A DNA stretch of 64,000 bases, taken from contig CM076192.1 of the NCBI GenBank assembly GCA_038277395.1, positions 53,057,119 to 53,121,118 of the forward strand. Reading direction: 5' to 3'. Below are positions 33,565-45,474 of the stretch, piece by piece; positions within the stretch are counted from its first letter, which is position 1; each line of letters opens with the position of its first letter. The position numbers and the translations under genes are program-made. The DNA is from Dryocosmus kuriphilus. Lineage: Eukaryota > Arthropoda > Insecta > Hymenoptera > Cynipidae. Below the pieces are notes generated by a model. It worked only from the letters and a program-made list of their open reading frames with translations, was not told the DNA's origin and searched no databases.

Positions 33565-34118
33565 GATATGTTACCGTTAATACCCGAAATCAGTTAAAAC
33601 TAGTTTTAACTAGTTAAAACGCGATGTAACCGAATCCTTTTGTAAAAAGTAGTTTTAACTAGTTAAAACGCGAAGTAACCAAGTGCTTTTGTAAAAACCC
33701 GAAGATTTTGTTAATTCCATCTTGTTTCGTGTTTTAACTGAAAATATCAGTTTTAAAACTAGATTGACCCAATTGTACGGCTGGTCACAGAAGAGTGATT
33801 GGTCACATCTCGACCCCCTTTTCCAGATTCCCCTTTAAAAAACACGTTTTAGCGACTGGTCACAGATCAGTGATTGGTCACAGCTGGAAAATTTATTTTT
33901 TCAAAGGAGAACCTGGAAAAGGGGGTCGAGATGTGATCAATCACTCTTCTGTGACCAGCCGCTAGCACGTGTTTTTTGAAGGGCGAGCTGGAAAAGAGGT
34001 CCGAAATGTTGTAATTAACAAAATCTTCGGGTTTTTACAAAAGGACTTGGTTACTTCGCGTTTTAACTAGTTAAAACTAGTTTTTACAAAAGGACTTGGT
34101 TACTTCGCGTTTTAACTA

Positions 34119-34899
34119 CCCGCGTAGAAAAAAAAACGATCGGCAAAGTACTGGGCCAACGTTGTTTGCCGATGCCGACCGTTGGCCGCCAACCGTTGGG
34201 ACAAGGCTGGAATGATTACTCCGTGATACGTTGTATCAGTGCTGGCGACCAGTACTGGCATACAACGTTGGTCCAGTACTCGAATACAACCTTAGTCTAG
34301 TACTGACATATAACCTTGGTCCAACACTGGAATACAATCCTACCGGTACTATTATACAGTGCATATTTTTGGGGATATTTTGATGTTTTACGAGCATAAA
34401 ATACTTAAATACATTAATAAATAAAATACATTAATACATAAAATGAAATCCTTATTATTAGTTATAATTAAAGTTCAGGGTCGCGGCGATTTTTAAGTAT
34501 TTCTAACCTCTAAAAATTCATCAAAGAAGGACGATACAAATTTACATTTTGGAGCTTAGTTAATGGGATATTGTAATGGATTTAGATGTATACTTACTTC
34601 GTAGAAGCTGACATCATATAAAGACTGTGCACAAGCATAAAATCGAAATAATAAAAATGTGCACAAACTTTTTTTTGCGGGAAATCAGACTTTTGACATA
34701 GATCGTCAAGTTAACACTCTGGTTAACGTAAGGCTTACTGTACATTGCGCCGGCGCAGCAGCAGCGGCCATATTGGTCACTGCAACAATATTGGTATCCG
34801 GTACTGGCACAGCGTTGGCGATCGACGGTCGGGTAACAGCGTTGTATCAGTACTGGACCGGTCGTCACCGTTGGCAAAGCACATATTTTTCTGCGTGGG
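34119..34899. mobile_element. TA-target MITE, 781 bp
   Basis: Terminal repeats CCCGCGTAGAAAAA (left) and, on the complementary strand, CCCACGCAGAAAAA (right), flanked by TA on both sides (34117-34118, 34900-34901). The intact arm at about 33600-33625 shows the empty site TTAACTAGTTAAAAC. The interior is GC-richer with a 24-base tandem repeat. No transposase, so non-autonomous; a Tc1/mariner-type mobiliser is possible from the TA target alone. Confidence 0.78.
34249..34344. repeat. 24-base tandem repeat, four units
   Basis: Units start exactly at 34249, 34273, 34297 and 34321 with consensus CCAGTACTGGAATACAACCT then TGGT. Inverted relatives of the unit occur near 34833-34875. Confidence 0.85.
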
Positions 34900-34944
34900 T
34901 AGTTAAAACTAGTTTTAACTGATTTCGGGTATTAACGGTAACAC

Positions 34945-36260
34945 ATACACAGTAATTCAATTTTGCAATTATATGCAGTTTAGTAAAAGTTCATTTGTTA
35001 TAATAAGCTAAATTGCTTCAATTTAAAATATACTTTATCCATTTTGCCCAACAAAAACTAATCTGCCTAAATGTCCATTCTAAATTTTCTTCATTCATTC
35101 ACATTCTCATGAATGATCCGGTGTCATTTCTTGTTTCATCTGATTGTAGATAAACACAGTCGTGGGATCGTATTCAGCTTGGAAACAATGCATATAGAAT
35201 TATAGATATTGATTAGTTTTATTCATATTAGCGTTCTCTCTGATATCTGAAGAGGAACAAGCTTTGAAGGGATTTGTCTAGACACATTGTTGATATGAAT
35301 ACATAAGCGAGAAATTCGGAAGACTGATCTCGTGGCCTCTGCCCTCGTTAGAGTGATATCTATATATCGTTTTATTGATCGAGACGAATGCATGCAAGCT
35401 AACTTCGAGAACTGCAGTTCCAGCTGCTTCCGAGATCAGTCATGGAACAATGTTCTGTTGCACGCAAACTTTCTATGCCTTATATTTGTGTAAAGTTTCT
35501 TCTGCTCTAAACTTTAAAAACAATCCTTGAAATTAATTTAGAAAAATCGATAAGGACTACTACGGCGAATAATAGAAAATGAAGTTAATAAATGTATAAG
35601 AAAACAGTTTACGATATATGTTTACATACAGTGGTACTTTTGGAAAAGGGCTAGCCACTTAGCATTAGGAAAAAAATCTTGCGTCATTCAGGTGGAGATA
35701 CGCTTATTTACAAATGTTCTTTCGTGTGCTTTTTTCAGATTTTACACTATTTCCCTAAAAATGGAGTACTTTTGGTGAATTTTTATTTTTCCCATACGTA
35801 AATCAGTAAATGAGAACTTATTGATTATGATTATCACCTTAACTCAATTTCGATAAAAATTGCAGACACGCATTTTTTGATTTTCGGCAGTGACGTTTTG
35901 AATAGCCAAAATTCTTCTAAAATTGATTACAGTATTGGAATTTTAGGAATGTTAATTTTCAAAATAACTAAACAATTTCTTTCTTTAAAAATTTTGATAT
36001 GAATTAATATGGTTTTACGGAGGTAAGATCATTTATTACATTAGTAAAGCACCATTTCGGGGTTTATAGGCTTGAACCGGCTAGTACCGGACATTTCATT
36101 AAGACGTGACGCGACCCATTTTAAAGACATTATTACAGCCAACTGAACTAAATCCCATTATATTAGTCAATAACAAACACCCACTCTCGTATTTAGTATT
36201 TGAAATTTGGAAACCTTCAAATTTAATATTTCAAACTATGGACCTGCAGTCATTTCCGCT
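34945..36260. other. AT-rich sequence, no gene
   Basis: No coding signal. A small inverted pair (GACTGATCTCG near 35323 and CGAGATCAGTC near 35432) brackets about 100 bases with a GC-richer loop. Nothing else was noticed. Confidence 0.4.
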
Positions 36261-36462
36261 TTTAAAGTAAAGGACCCCGCACAAAATACATTAAAAAAAG
36301 GTTTCGGCGAAATTTACCTAAACTGAGATATTTTATAGTTTTTGGTCTCCTGATCACGAAAATCCATGTTAAAGAGTGAAAAAATGGACAGTTTTTCCGG
36401 AAAAAAAACGGCTCAAAGATCGATTTTCATGGTGAAAAGGGAATCACCACCGACATTCAACA

Positions 36463-36835
36463 AGTTTTCGGCGCAACCTTCATAGAAACAGTCCACTAGG
36501 TTGTCCGACTGAGATTTTATAGTTTCGAACCTGCTGATGAATAACATCGAGGTCAGAAGGTCGGAAAATTAAACGATAACCGTCAGTTCAGCACCAAAGT
36601 TCGTTTTCGCGTGGTATTAAAAAAGATAAAATGAGAATAAGTGGTAACTGTTTGGCGCAAAGCTTACAAGTCATCCCCACTAGGCTGTCCGACTAACATT
36701 TTGTAGTTTTGGACCTACCAACCAATAATATCGGGGTTTTAAGGTCGGAAAATATAACGCTAGCCACCGGAGCAGCATCAATTTTTCCATTTTACATGGT
36801 ATTAAGAAATAGAAGTGGTAATTGTTTGGCGCAAC
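36463..36835. repeat. ~180-base tandem repeat, about 2.2 units
   Basis: Units start near 36463, 36650 and 36822, each with GGCGCAA, TGTCCGACT, TAGTTT(T/C)G(G/A)ACCT and AAGGTCGGAAAAT. The TIR arm itself is a further diverged member. Confidence 0.6.
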
Positions 36836-36848
36836 AGTCACAGATCAT

Positions 36849-37640
36849 ACAGGTGAAGAACTTCGTTCTGTTTCTCCTATCACAAAGGAACAGTTTCATG
36901 AACTCTTAACCTTTTTGCAATCCAGTACCTGATTATTACTGATAATTGATATTTGATACTAAGATTTCAGAATTTAAATTCGTAGATTTATTCAGAAATT
37001 CTACCAGTATTGTGGAATAGAATTTCTTATTCATTTTCAATTTTTCTTAATACAGGATTTTCCTTTGTTCCTAATCAGTTCTGTCACTTTCATTAAAGTA
37101 GTCAACCAATCATCCACTTCATTAATCACTGCTACTGAGCATTCAGATATGACAATTTGAGTACTTTTGCGTTTCAGGAAAATCCTATTTTCACCTCATT
37201 TGCAATCGTTTTCAAGTGCCTTGTTCTTTATTCGCGTTTCATCAGTTGTTTTTGTAACTTTCTGCCAACGAATTATTTATTCGTCTTGCTGTTTTCAACA
37301 TTCTTTCACCTCGTTTATTATGATTATCGTTATCAACATTTACTTTGAATAATAACTGCGACACTTTCATAGTTTTTTTTTTTTAAACACCTTACAGGTG
37401 AAGAACTTCGTTCTGTTTCTCCTATCACAAAGGAACAGTTTCATGAACCTTGAACCTTTTCTGCGATCCAGTACCGTGATTATTACTGATAATTGATATT
37501 TGATACTAACATCTCAGAATTTAAATTCGTTTTATTCAGAAATTCTACCAGTATTGCAGAATAGAATTCCTTTTTTTTCAATTTTTCTTAATACAGAGTT
37601 TTGCTTTGTTCCTATACAGTTCTGTCACTTTCATTAACAC
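36849..37640. repeat. Pair of ~245-base direct repeats
   Basis: 36849-37097 and 37393-37640 share TACAGGTGAAGAACTTCGTT and nearly all following sequence to CTGTCACTTTCATTAA, about 300 bases apart. They could be LTRs of a tiny element or a segmental duplication; no primer-binding site was recognised. Confidence 0.7.
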
Positions 37641-37969
37641 TTATGCACATTTTTTTTATAGAGACATAAAAGACTTGATTTTTTTTTCAAACTTCTTGAA
37701 AGTATAATTTTTAACGTAGTATAGGTTATATAGTTAAAAATTAAAATTAAGTATGTCAAAAAAAAACTAAAAATTTTTTTTTTTAAAACTAACCATGAAA
37801 ATCGATATTTGAGCTGTTTTTCCAGAAAAACTCTATTTTTTCACTCTTTAATATAGATTTTCGTGATCAGGAGACCAAAAACTATAAAATATCTCAGTTT
37901 AGGAAAATTTCGCCGAAACCTTTTTTCAATGTATTTTATGCTGGGTCCTTCCTTCCACAGAAAAAACAA

Positions 37970-38149
37970 GGGGTATAAAAGCGTTGCAGGTAAGAGGTAA
38001 TCTCTCATGCAAAAAAAAAAAAAATGAATATCCACTAGGGTAAGGGGTAAAGACGTGATCATTACCCATTACCCTTGCTGATAGTAATTTTTTTGCATCC
38101 CAAGATTACCCCTTACCTGCAGCGATTTTACCCTTTGTTTTTTCTCTGT
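37970..38149. mobile_element. Small MITE (~180 bp hairpin)
   Basis: ACAGAAAAAACAAGGGGTA at the left pairs with TACCCTTTGTTTTTTCTCTG at the right; GCAGGTAAG and AGGTAATCT strings are also inverted. The loop contains an A14 tract. No clear target duplication. Confidence 0.7.
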
Positions 38150-41100
38150 CAATTTCGTGCTCCTTTGGCAAGTTACAAATTTTTGAAGGAAAATCGAACA
38201 TTAAATCTTCACAAAGTTGAACTTTCCAGCAGACTTTTCTAAAATCTGTAACACTCAGAAATTGAATTCGCTAGAAAGAAACTCGCTATTCATATTTGCT
38301 TATATTTTCTATAATTGAATCAGTTCTTGTCAATTAGAATTTAGGTTGTGCAATAATTATTTCTGGAAGAAATAGACTTACAAGAGCAGAAACTACTTCT
38401 CGTGTAATAAACAGTGAAGATAATCAGCAGTATCTATTTGGCAATACGTTGCGTAGCATTGTGCAATGGTTAATTTCTCTTTTTCAATGTACAGACAGAG
38501 ACTTAGTTTCGTCCTTAACTTCTTATGACGTATTATTAAATAGGATTCAATGTAAAGAAATATTTCTGTAATCTGCACGGTGCCGGGTGCCCCATTCTTG
38601 TGGCGTTTCAAAGGCCAAGGCTACAAACTTGTTTACGCAAATGTAACAATCCTTCCCTGTTACGATGCAAATATAGAATTAATTTCATTAATTGCAGCTG
38701 GCTAATAACGATCCCAGTGAACGTTGTAAATTCATTATTCGAAATTTTCTTTGTCTGCAGTTACAGTCCTGCTCTATATTTTTGTAAGAATCTTGCTTTT
38801 CAATAAATTAGTAAACTAATACACTTTGCTCGATTAATTTTTGGTTTCTAGCTTAAAATTCTAGCTTAAAATTCTATGTTCATCGTCATAAATCCGACCC
38901 TGTTATCTATTAAGTGGGATTAGTAGCTTAATGAAAGTGTTAATTGCGTGAAATTACTCTTTTATCAAACTATTATCCTACTACGTAAGTGGTTTAACAT
39001 TTTCAGTTTTTCCAGACCTACAAATAATATTATATTGTTCAATATTTTGTGTTCAACATTTTAATATTTTAATTTTAAATTGATTACATTTTTATAATTT
39101 CGATTTAAAAATTGTTTACATTCGAACGCATACAATTTGAAGTTATTCATATTTTCTGAACACTCATAGATATAAATGTTTATTTTTTAAAACAAGATGG
39201 ATTTATATATCCTTTGAAATGACACTTCCAGACAGAATTTATTTAGTGATACAGAATACAAATTGTTAGTTGACGTTTCAATAACGGACCGTTTTACTCA
39301 TCAGACATATACATAAGATTAATGTTGTATAATAAACAAAGAAAGAAAAGATGAAGATGTTTATTTTTTAAATGCTTAAAATCTTAAATTTTACCACAAC
39401 GTGCATTCTTAAAAATACAAAAGTTCTAATTAGAATTTGAAGTTTAGTGTTGAGCATTTTGAAGTTAAGAAACGTATATTTTGTAGTGATCCGCTATTTT
39501 AAATTTGGAAACTTTAAATTTTTTAAAAATTGGACAGTTTCGAAAACATGTATTTGCAATCGTTCGATTTAATTTTTAATACAGTTAATATTGAAATTTT
39601 TCAACTTTAAACGCTACATACAGTTTCATATTTTTTAACACTTCCAATATAAACCGGCAATCAATATTCAATTTTACAAATTTAAAATTTTGAATGAAAC
39701 ATTTTGCAATATAATTTTAAATCTTTGTAATTGAAAATGGTTCAGTTTTAGAGTATCATCACAGCTTTAAATGTTTCAATATTCAAGACTACATTATTCA
39801 AGTTTTATTATTAAATATTTGGATAAAATTTATCTCGGATTAATCCCGATTTCTCGTCATCAGCTACGGATTATGTCAAGTGCCTGATCAGTCAAAGATG
39901 TTAAAATTTTAAAACGATGTTTGCAATTTCTTGCGGCGATGTTGTAGGAGGCACAAAATTAGATGTATGATGTAGCTTGGAGTTCGTCACTGCATTTATC
40001 CTTACGCAGTGGTCAGGCCCGTTGAAAGTGATATTAGTCGCCTCTGGATGCTTTTTTAGAGCTACCAAAAATTATTATTATTATTAATAATGATTAATAA
40101 TATTATTATTATCGTTAGTAGTAATTTACGGACTGAGTGTGGGACTCGGCCTAAAAAACGGCAATACCCACTAAAACCACCTTCTGTATCCTGCCATTAG
40201 TAATAACGAAAAATCTTAAACAATCACATGTATTCATTGTATAAATCCATTGACAATTTTTTTCAACTTTTGAATACTGAAAATTTAAACATTTGCCAAT
40301 CTTTAATAATTTTTATTATTGAAATAACAATAAGATTAATAACTATTTTAAAAATGGTTAAATTTGTAATTCTTAGGCTGAAGAGTTGTTGAATTTTTAT
40401 TTTTAAAATTATGTAGAATTAAAATCCAGATTTTGCTAAAAGTAATTGATATATTTAACATTTACTTGACTGAAAATTAAGAAAAATATTATCCGACAAA
40501 TATATTTATTGAATATTAATTAAACATAAGAAATGCAGACCAAGCTCTAGGACAAACTGAAACAAAGGAGTTCAGACTCCACAGTCCACCTCCAATGGAG
40601 GCATAGGCTTCTGAGTTTCTCATTACTCAATGTTTAGTCTATGGGTAATTGGGTATTCGCAAGTCGCCAGTCTTATCTGGTGTTTAGGTAATGACGACAT
40701 ATTCTAATTTCAACTTCAAAGCCAAGAGGCAAAGAAGTAGAACGATTTTTTTTTATTTACTTGTGGAGCCCAAAATAATCTGTGGCGATTCTAAAATTGA
40801 AGACTGACTGACTGAGCTACTTCTCAAAATCGTAGTTTTCAATCTTCCGACTTCTGTCTCCCTTAGCATAAAATCGGAGTCTAGTAATTTTAGAATTTTT
40901 GTGACAGATTCACTTCATTCTATTCAGTGGGTAGATATAGTCATAATATAACCCATAAACGCCTGCGATAAACCTACCCGTAGCGTTGTGGACCATCAGC
41001 TATCATAACTACATCACGATTTACGGGCCGGACGTTGTAACTGATTACACTATTACGAGGATAGATACTTGGCCAAGCATTAAGCTATCCCTTTTTCTGA

Positions 41101-41760
41101 TTAATTACTCTACTGTGCGAAATGCAAACTGATAAGATTGGCTAATTTATTAATGCAAAGCATGATGTATGTACTTTAAAAAAATTCTTAGTTAAAAAAG
41201 TGCATTTCTTTGATGCCACTTTTATCTAATAACAAAACAAATTTCTCAGAATTTAAAAAAAATTGTAGGCTTTAAAAATTTCAATTTTTTATATGAATCT
41301 AATTTCTTCATATCTGTATTCCAGTTCTTTTGTGTCAAAGAATTTTTAATTTCAGTCAGCTAAAAATGGTTAAAACCGAAAACTGAAATATTGTTTTTTT
41401 AAAAACAACTGAGTGTTTATCTTGTCAAAGGAGATATATATTTTGTTGGTATATTAGAATATTGGAATCAATGCGCGAGCAAAACTTAATCTCCTCTTTT
41501 CATTTCTAAAATGACCTAACCTAAATGTTTAGTTTAACGTTGAGTGACGAATACCATGAACTGTAGTGGACTTTTTTTGAGTGTGGCACTTTTATGACCT
41601 TAGTCTGTAGCAGTCTTCAGTCGACCTGGTTCACCCTTAAGAGTGAGACTTACCTTTCTTCTGCAGCTTTGAATAAAGAGCTTTTGATTTGATTAGAGTA
41701 AATGAGAATTTTTACTTCAAGTAATATATACCTAATTTTTCTTATATTTGATATACAAAT
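38150..41760. other. AT-rich intergenic sequence
   Basis: 3.6 kb without a recognisable gene. Two GC-richer patches (39940-40200 around a degenerate ATT/AAT microsatellite at 40068-40115, and 40540-41090) may be old LINE or SINE remnants, but no motif identifies them. The block 41530-41700 ends GAATAAAGAGCTTTTGATTTG, which resembles a LINE 3' tail. Confidence 0.35.
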
Positions 41761-41789
41761 ATATAGTACGATTGTTGAATTTTCAAAGT

Positions 41790-42652
41790 TTCCAGTTTGT
41801 AATTCTTACACTTTTAAATTAATTAGTTTTTAAAAATAAAGTTTTATTTGATTTTGACTTCATCCATTTAAATTCATACAATTTTGTATTTACCAATTTG
41901 ATTCTTCGTTTAATCTATTTTTTTTTAAAAAACTAATCTTGATACACTTCGCTGGAGGAAATATTTTATGTTCGTGAAAGATTTATTTGCCTTAAAAAAT
42001 ATTTTTTCTTCTTATGCGAAATATTAGCTTAAAATTACGCTATGTTTATTTAAGAGTTAAGGAATCATATCTTTAAAAGAAAACAAAGAGTAAGGATATT
42101 TTTCTTTTCACTCAGCTAAACATTGTTAAAAACAAAAATTTGAGGCTAACTTATTATTATTATGCTGGCTAACTTATCCGAAATCTTCATGCCATCTCTG
42201 GTCGTCTCTCGGTTAATCAGAGTTATACTGTAGAAGTCTGGTAAGTCTCTGACCATTCTTCCTTAATATTTTCAGCAATAATCGTCAGTAGTCGGCTCGC
42301 TCTCACTCACTCCTATTTACTATTGCTGCTGGCGAGAAAGAGACAACTAACCGTCACGCCTCTATCAGATCACATCACATCACACTTTCGAGTAGACGCT
42401 TGTCGTCCCTCCGCTCCGGTAGTCTCGAGTTGGTCTGTTAAGTCTAAAGGAAGACTTTGGCCGTCTGAATAACAGAATTGTCAGTGATTAGCCCCTCGAC
42501 TGAGGCATTGCTTTTTTAATGATAACTGAATAATTATCATATCAAAAGAGATATTTATTTGGTACACATATAATATGATCGTTGAGTTTGCAACGTTTAC
42601 ACTGTTCAATTGTTTCTTTTATATTTGATGGGTCGTCGAGCAAACGGGCCTA
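41790..42652. mobile_element. Dispersed TIR repeat, copy 1 (carries an insertion)
   Basis: Shares long strings with 56780-57220 in the same orientation (for example TTGATACACTTCG, TTATTTAAGAG, AAAAGAAAACAAAG). Its right end, CAAACGGGCCTAAGTG (42637-42652), is the complement of the left end of copy 2, which indicates terminal inverted repeats. No ORF. Confidence 0.65.
42146..42500 (-). mobile_element. SINE-like insertion with 5-base target duplication
   Basis: TGAGG flanks both sides (42141-42145, 42501-42505) and copy 2 of the host repeat at 57018 has the uninterrupted site. On the minus strand the 355-base insert ends AGCCAGCATAATAATAATAA, an ATA-type tail like that of the RTE-like LINEs here, so it may be mobilised by them. 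No B box was recognised. Confidence 0.65.
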
Positions 42653-43090
42653 AGTGCAAAATTTTGGAAATTCGTTTTTTTTTTTTTTTGCTTCAAATAA
42701 TTGTTTTGACCTAACTCATGTCCTTGAAGAGGATTATGGTCCAATTCAATTTAAAAGTGGAGGAAAATGGATGTTCAGTAATTTAGAAAAAAATAATTAT
42801 TTCACTTCGCCTGTTCTCTTTACGACTCAGTAGAGCTAAGTGATAACTCGAAAGTGCTTTCTTGTTTTTTTTTTTCTTTTTTAAATTTAAAAGTAGAAAA
42901 GTTATGCTTGACTTTCTGAGTCAAAATTGTCATTTTTGGAACGCGCCGTTCCTTGGAAAAGGGTTTCCCGAGGGTTTTCCTTCCAGGCGGTTGCTTTTTT
43001 TAAAGTGCGATTCAATAATAGAATAATCAAGTACATATGTTGTCATCGCCATGAGGCGGTGAAATTTGAAACATATAGGTGAGTTGTTGT
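42653..43090. other. No gene recognised
   Basis: AT-rich with T-tracts; one GC-richer stretch near 42930-42990. Nothing else was noticed. Confidence 0.4.
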
Positions 43091-43092
43091 GC

Positions 43093-45474
43093 AATAGGGT
43101 GGCTCAAAATGACTTTTTTCTTGACGACGCACCCCCCTATTTTGTGAGGTTTCCGGAGAAAATAATTCCCTATTTTTTTATTTTTATTTTTTTTTATTTT
43201 TAGTGCTGCCTCAAGTGCCCCGAAAAATACATGGGAAAATGATTTTTAGAAAAATGAGGTACAAATTTCTGGGTTTATAGTTAGCTTTCGGGACATTATC
43301 AGAAATTTTTGGAGAGTCTTCAAAGAATAATTTCTGATAAACAACTTTCAATTTTCATCCCCCCTACCCCCTCCAGCAGAGCCCCAAAAATGCCCCGAAA
43401 AACAGAAATGGAGAATTTTGACCGAAATTGGCACAAAAGAGTTTTCTTTTTCCATTTTCGCACTATAACTTGTTGTTACTCGATAAGACAATTATTTTTG
43501 ATCATTTATCAACTAATTTTTAATTGTTTAAACAATTTATATATTTGTTTAAATAATCTTTTTTTCGCGACAGCATATTGCGTGGTTATTTTTTGCGATT
43601 AACTAGACACTAAGAGATTTTCACGGACACTTATTTATGTTTCAAGTGGTTTTAAATTGTTTAAACAATTTATTATTATTTATTTTCAACTTTCTCCAAA
43701 AAACAGGTACAGACCTCTAGTTTTTTTAAATTTGCTCAACCTTGACATTTGAAATTAAATATACACGAAAGTCAGATGTCATGATACTATTTTTGCAACA
43801 AATTTGTTTTTGTTTAAACAATTTTCTATTATTTATTTGTAACTTTCTCAAAAAAACCGGTGGAGAACTCTAGTTTTTTTTTTAATTTGCTCAACCTTGT
43901 CGCTTAAAATTAAATATTTACAAAAATCTAATGTTATGCTATCATTATTGCAACAAATTTTTATTTGTTTAAGCAAGTTTATGTTATTAATTTGTAACTT
44001 TTTCAAAAAAAACCGGTGGAGAACTCTAGTTTTTTTTTAATTTGCTCAACCTTGGCGCTTAAAATTAAATATTTACAAAAATCTAATGTTGTGCTACCAT
44101 TATTGCAACAAATTTGTATTTGTTTAAACAATTTTTGTTTGTTGTAACAATTTTTTCCTAAAGAAAATGGTTGATATTTTGTATTTTCCGTAAATAATGC
44201 TGTAATTTTTAATTTTTTAAAGCAATTTTTTTTTAAAGCAGATTTTTTTTTTTTCTGAGAACATTTTGTAATTGTTTAAACAAATGCAAATTTGTTGCAA
44301 CAATGGTAGCATAACATTAGATTTTTGTAAATATTTAATTTTAAGTGACAAGTTTGAGCAAATTAAAAAAACTAGAGTTCTCCACCGGTTTGTTTGAGAA
44401 AGTTACAAAATAAATAACAAACTTGTTTTAAACAAATACAAATTTGTTGCAATAATGATAGCATAACATTAGATTCTTGTAAATATTCAATTTTAAACGA
44501 CAAGGTTGAGCAAATTAAAAAAACTAGAGTTTCTCACCGGTTTGTTTGAGAAAGTTACAAATAAATAACAAACTTGTTTAAACAAATACAAATTTGTTGC
44601 AATAATGATAGCATAACATTAGATTCTTGTAAATATTCAATTTTAAACGACAAGGTTGAGCAAATTAAAAAAAACTAGAGTTCTCCACTGGTTTTTTTGA
44701 GAAAGTTACAAATAAATAATATAAAATTGTTTAAAAAAAAAACAAATTTGTTGCAAAAATAGTATCATGACATCTGATTTTCGTGTATTTTTAATTTCAG
44801 ACGACATGGTTGAGCAAATTTTAAAAAAAAACTAGAGTTCTGTACCTGTTTTTTGGAGACAGTTGAAAATAAATAATCATAAATTGTTTAAACAATTTAA
44901 AACCACTTGAAACATAAATAAGTATCCTTGAAAATGGCCTATTGTCTGGTTAAACGCAAAAAATGACCTCGTAATGTGCTGTCACGAAAAAAATATTATT
45001 TAAACACATATAAATTGTTTAAACAATTAAAAATTAGTTGAAAAATGATAAAAAATATTTTTCTTATCGAGTAACAACAAGTTATAGTGCGAAAATGGAA
45101 AAAAAAAACTCTTTTGTGCCAATTTCGGTCAAAATTCTCCATTTCTGTTTTTCGGGGCATCTTTGGGGCTCTGCTGGAGGGGAAAGGGGGGGGGTGTGAA
45201 AATTTAAAGTTGTTTATCAGAAATTATTCCTTGAAGACTGCCCAAAAAGTTCTGATAATGTACCCAGAAATTTGTACCTCATTTTTCTAAAAATCATCAT
45301 TTTCCCATGTAAAATCCCATGTATTTTTCGGGGCCCTTGAGGCAGCACTAAAAATCAAAATAAAAAAAAATAAAAAATAGGGAATTATTTTCTCCGGAAA
45401 CCTCACAAAATAGGGGGGTGCGTCGGTCTCTATCATTAAAAAAATTTTTCCAATGCATTTTTGAGCCACCCTAT
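43093..45474. mobile_element. 2.4-kb palindromic TIR element
   Basis: Ends GGGTGGCTCAAAA and TTTTGAGCCACCC, each flanked by TA. The arms are about 1.1 kb each and meet near 44210-44260; shared strings include CCCCTATTTTGTGAGGTTTC, ATGCCCCGAAAAACAGAAAT and TTTAAACAATT. Within the arms, ~154-base tandem units recur (starts near 43688, 43841, 43996). No protein domain in any frame. Confidence 0.82.

Larger units (their letters stand above)
33571..34941. mobile_element. Foldback element with internal palindrome and a nested MITE
   Basis: Ends inverted: GTTACCGTTAATACCCGAAA at 33571 and its complement ending 34941. Inside the left part, 33590-33870 is inverted at 33870-34118 (GTCACAGAAGAGTGATTG, GGGGGTCGAGATGTGA), and TAGTTAAAACGCG/CGCGTTTTAACTA recurs. 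The right arm is split by the element at 34119-34899. Confidence 0.75.
36262..37955. mobile_element. TIR element with nested repeats
   Basis: Arms of about 160 bases: 36268-36435 is inverted at 37796-37950 (shared AAAATACATT, TTTCGGCGAAATTT and TTTTGGTCTCCTGATCACGA). The outer end reads AAAGGACCCCGCACAAAATA, also found as an isolated end at 60447. The interior holds three ~180-base tandem units and a 245-base direct repeat. No ORF. Confidence 0.72.

Noticed and set aside
34614..34877. Cys-rich peptide resembling a secreted toxin or knottin
   Set aside because: Lies entirely within a non-autonomous MITE with minisatellite-like sequence, has no signal peptide and no splice context. Listed as a curiosity only.
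36849..37640. A miniature LTR retrotransposon
   Set aside because: The 245-base direct repeats lack TG...CA ends, a primer-binding site and a polypurine tract that I could recognise, and they sit inside a TIR element; kept only as direct repeats.
43309..43602. 97-residue ORF in the palindrome arm
   Set aside because: Low-complexity C-terminus, and the mirrored arm has a different reading; no domain. Treated as chance.
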